Shown here: positions 6,145 through 8,179 of the stretch, piece by piece | How the letters are laid out: every line of letters starts with the position of its first letter | Position numbering within the stretch: position 1 is the first letter of the stretch | Source: an uncultured Lysobacterales bacterium | GTDB taxonomy: Bacteria > Pseudomonadota > Gammaproteobacteria > Xanthomonadales > Xanthomonadaceae | Assembly: GCA_946886865.1 (NCBI GenBank) | Contig: CAMPJI010000096.1 | Coordinates: 1-8,179, forward strand | Reading direction: 5' to 3' | Length of the DNA stretch: 8,179 bases | Position numbers and translations under genes: made by a program | The notes under the pieces: generated by a model | Databases searched by the model: none | Told to the model about the DNA's origin: nothing | What the model saw: the letters and a program-made list of their open reading frames with translations, nothing else

Positions 6145-6184
6145 CGGGCGGGCGATGCCCGCGGTACTGGACGCCAACCGTTCT

Positions 6185-6279
6185 TGTAGGAGCGACGTCA
6201 GTCGCGACCGAACCTGCCTGCGCAGGCCGGGCTCGCGATGCACCCCGGCCCCGTGGTCGCGACGCACGTCGCTGCTACA
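6185..6279. repeat. Paired inverted REP-type repeat, variant copy 3
   Basis: The arms at 6185-6209 and 6255-6279 pair over 22 of 25 positions. Each keeps the GTAG head (GCTGCTACA on the right) but has a different inner palindrome: GCGAC-GTCA-GTCGC on the left and GCGAC-GCAC-GTCGC on the right, against GCGGCT-TC-AGCCGC in copies 1 and 2. Both sides of the stem changed together, and two of the three arm-to-arm mismatches lie in the inner loops. The 45-nt spacer holds a perfect palindrome, GCCTGCGCAGGC (6216-6227). It is a second subfamily of the same element type. Confidence 0.82.
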
Positions 6280-6354
6280 ACGGGCGAGGGCCACGCCAAT
6301 GCGGGCCTGCGGTCGCTCTTGCCGCGACGAAAGGGCCCCGTCCCCGCGCTCCGC

Positions 6355-6360
6355 TAGAAT
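6355..6360 (+). promoter_or_regulatory. -10 box TAGAAT for maeB
   Basis: GCTAGAAT (6353-6360) repeats the 8-mer found before rsgA. It sits 33 nt before the maeB ATG. No clear -35 lies at 16-18 nt upstream; the nearest TTG-type hexamer, TTGCCG at 6319-6324, is too far. Transcription would start near 6367. Confidence 0.45.
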
Positions 6361-6382
6361 CGGGGGCCCCCCTGCGCCCCCG
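6361..6382 (+). other. G/C-run dyad in the maeB leader
   Basis: CGGGGG (6361-6366) can pair with CCCCCG (6377-6382) around a 10-nt loop, and GGGGGCCCCC (6362-6371) is itself a palindrome. Part of it may lie before the transcript start. The rest of the leader, up to the ATG at 6394, has no Shine-Dalgarno, so strong G/C structure here could affect initiation. Function is unproven. Confidence 0.3.
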
Positions 6383-6393
6383 GCCGATCCCCG

Positions 6394-8179
<1,786 letters not shown>

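Larger units (their letters stand above)
6052..6393. other. 342-bp non-coding gap with two repeat pairs and the maeB control region
   Basis: No convincing gene lies here. In order it holds repeat pair 2 (6066-6144), a small hairpin GCGGGC-GAT-GCCCGC (6148-6162), repeat pair 3 (6185-6279), a 75-nt stretch with a weak GTCGC/GCGAC dyad (6312-6316 and 6324-6328), and the TAGAAT box and GC-rich leader of maeB. No T-rich intrinsic terminator follows the QEGLA gene, so the repeat hairpins may be the only structured end of the rsgA transcript, or Rho may act. Confidence 0.75.

Noticed and set aside
672..6279. Repeated 25-nt arms as a possible CRISPR array
   Set aside because: There are three inverted pairs at two distant places, with no regular spacers and no cas genes; REP-type elements explain them.

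Overview
The window is very GC-rich, and its genes, promoters and repeats look like the chromosome of a Xanthomonadaceae/Lysobacteraceae-type gammaproteobacterium (Lysobacter, Luteimonas or a relative). The grounds are strong G/C bias at third codon positions, few clear Shine-Dalgarno sites, -10 boxes of the form GCTAGAAT close to start codons, and GTAG-headed palindromic repeats (TGTAGGAGCGGCTTC...) of the kind scattered through these genomes. The genus is inference; there is no rRNA or marker gene to fix it.

Layout. (1) 1-560 (+) is the C-terminal part of a prolyl-oligopeptidase-family (S9) serine peptidase, closed by a perfect 12-bp hairpin terminator (591-619). (2) 672-749 is a paired inverted REP-type repeat between convergent genes. 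(3) 779-3445 (-) holds three genes transcribed right to left: alaA-type alanine/glutamate-pyruvate aminotransferase, then an SGNH/GDSL hydrolase, then a class I SAM methyltransferase joined to the hydrolase by an ATGA overlap. (4) 3446-3662 is the divergent control region between alaA and rsgA. It includes a TAGAAT box and an 8-codon open frame whose stop overlaps the TTG start of rsgA. (5) 3663-6051 (+) holds rsgA (ribosome small-subunit assembly GTPase), overlapped by 14 nt by a gene for a QEGLA-motif (DUF1704) protein. That protein carries the HExxxH...E zinc-site pattern of the MATCAP tyrosine carboxypeptidase family. (6) 6052-6393 is a 342-bp non-coding gap filled by two more paired inverted repeats and the promoter and structured leader of the next gene. 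(7) 6394-8179 (+) is maeB, an NADP-type malic enzyme with a phosphotransacetylase-like C-terminal domain, cut by the window end after 595 codons.

How the genes fit together. AlaA links pyruvate and glutamate to alanine, and malic enzyme makes pyruvate and NADPH from malate, so the two meet at pyruvate, but nothing shows they are co-regulated. RsgA works in late 30S ribosome maturation. Its overlapping partner has no established bacterial function and is the least understood gene here. The hydrolase/methyltransferase pair is tightly coupled but its substrate is unknown.

I see no phage, insertion sequence, CRISPR array, toxin-antitoxin pair or defence island. The most interesting signals are the putative MATCAP-like metallopeptidase coupled to rsgA, the unusual rsgA start, and the three repeat pairs, in which compensating base changes show that the hairpin inside each arm is the conserved unit.
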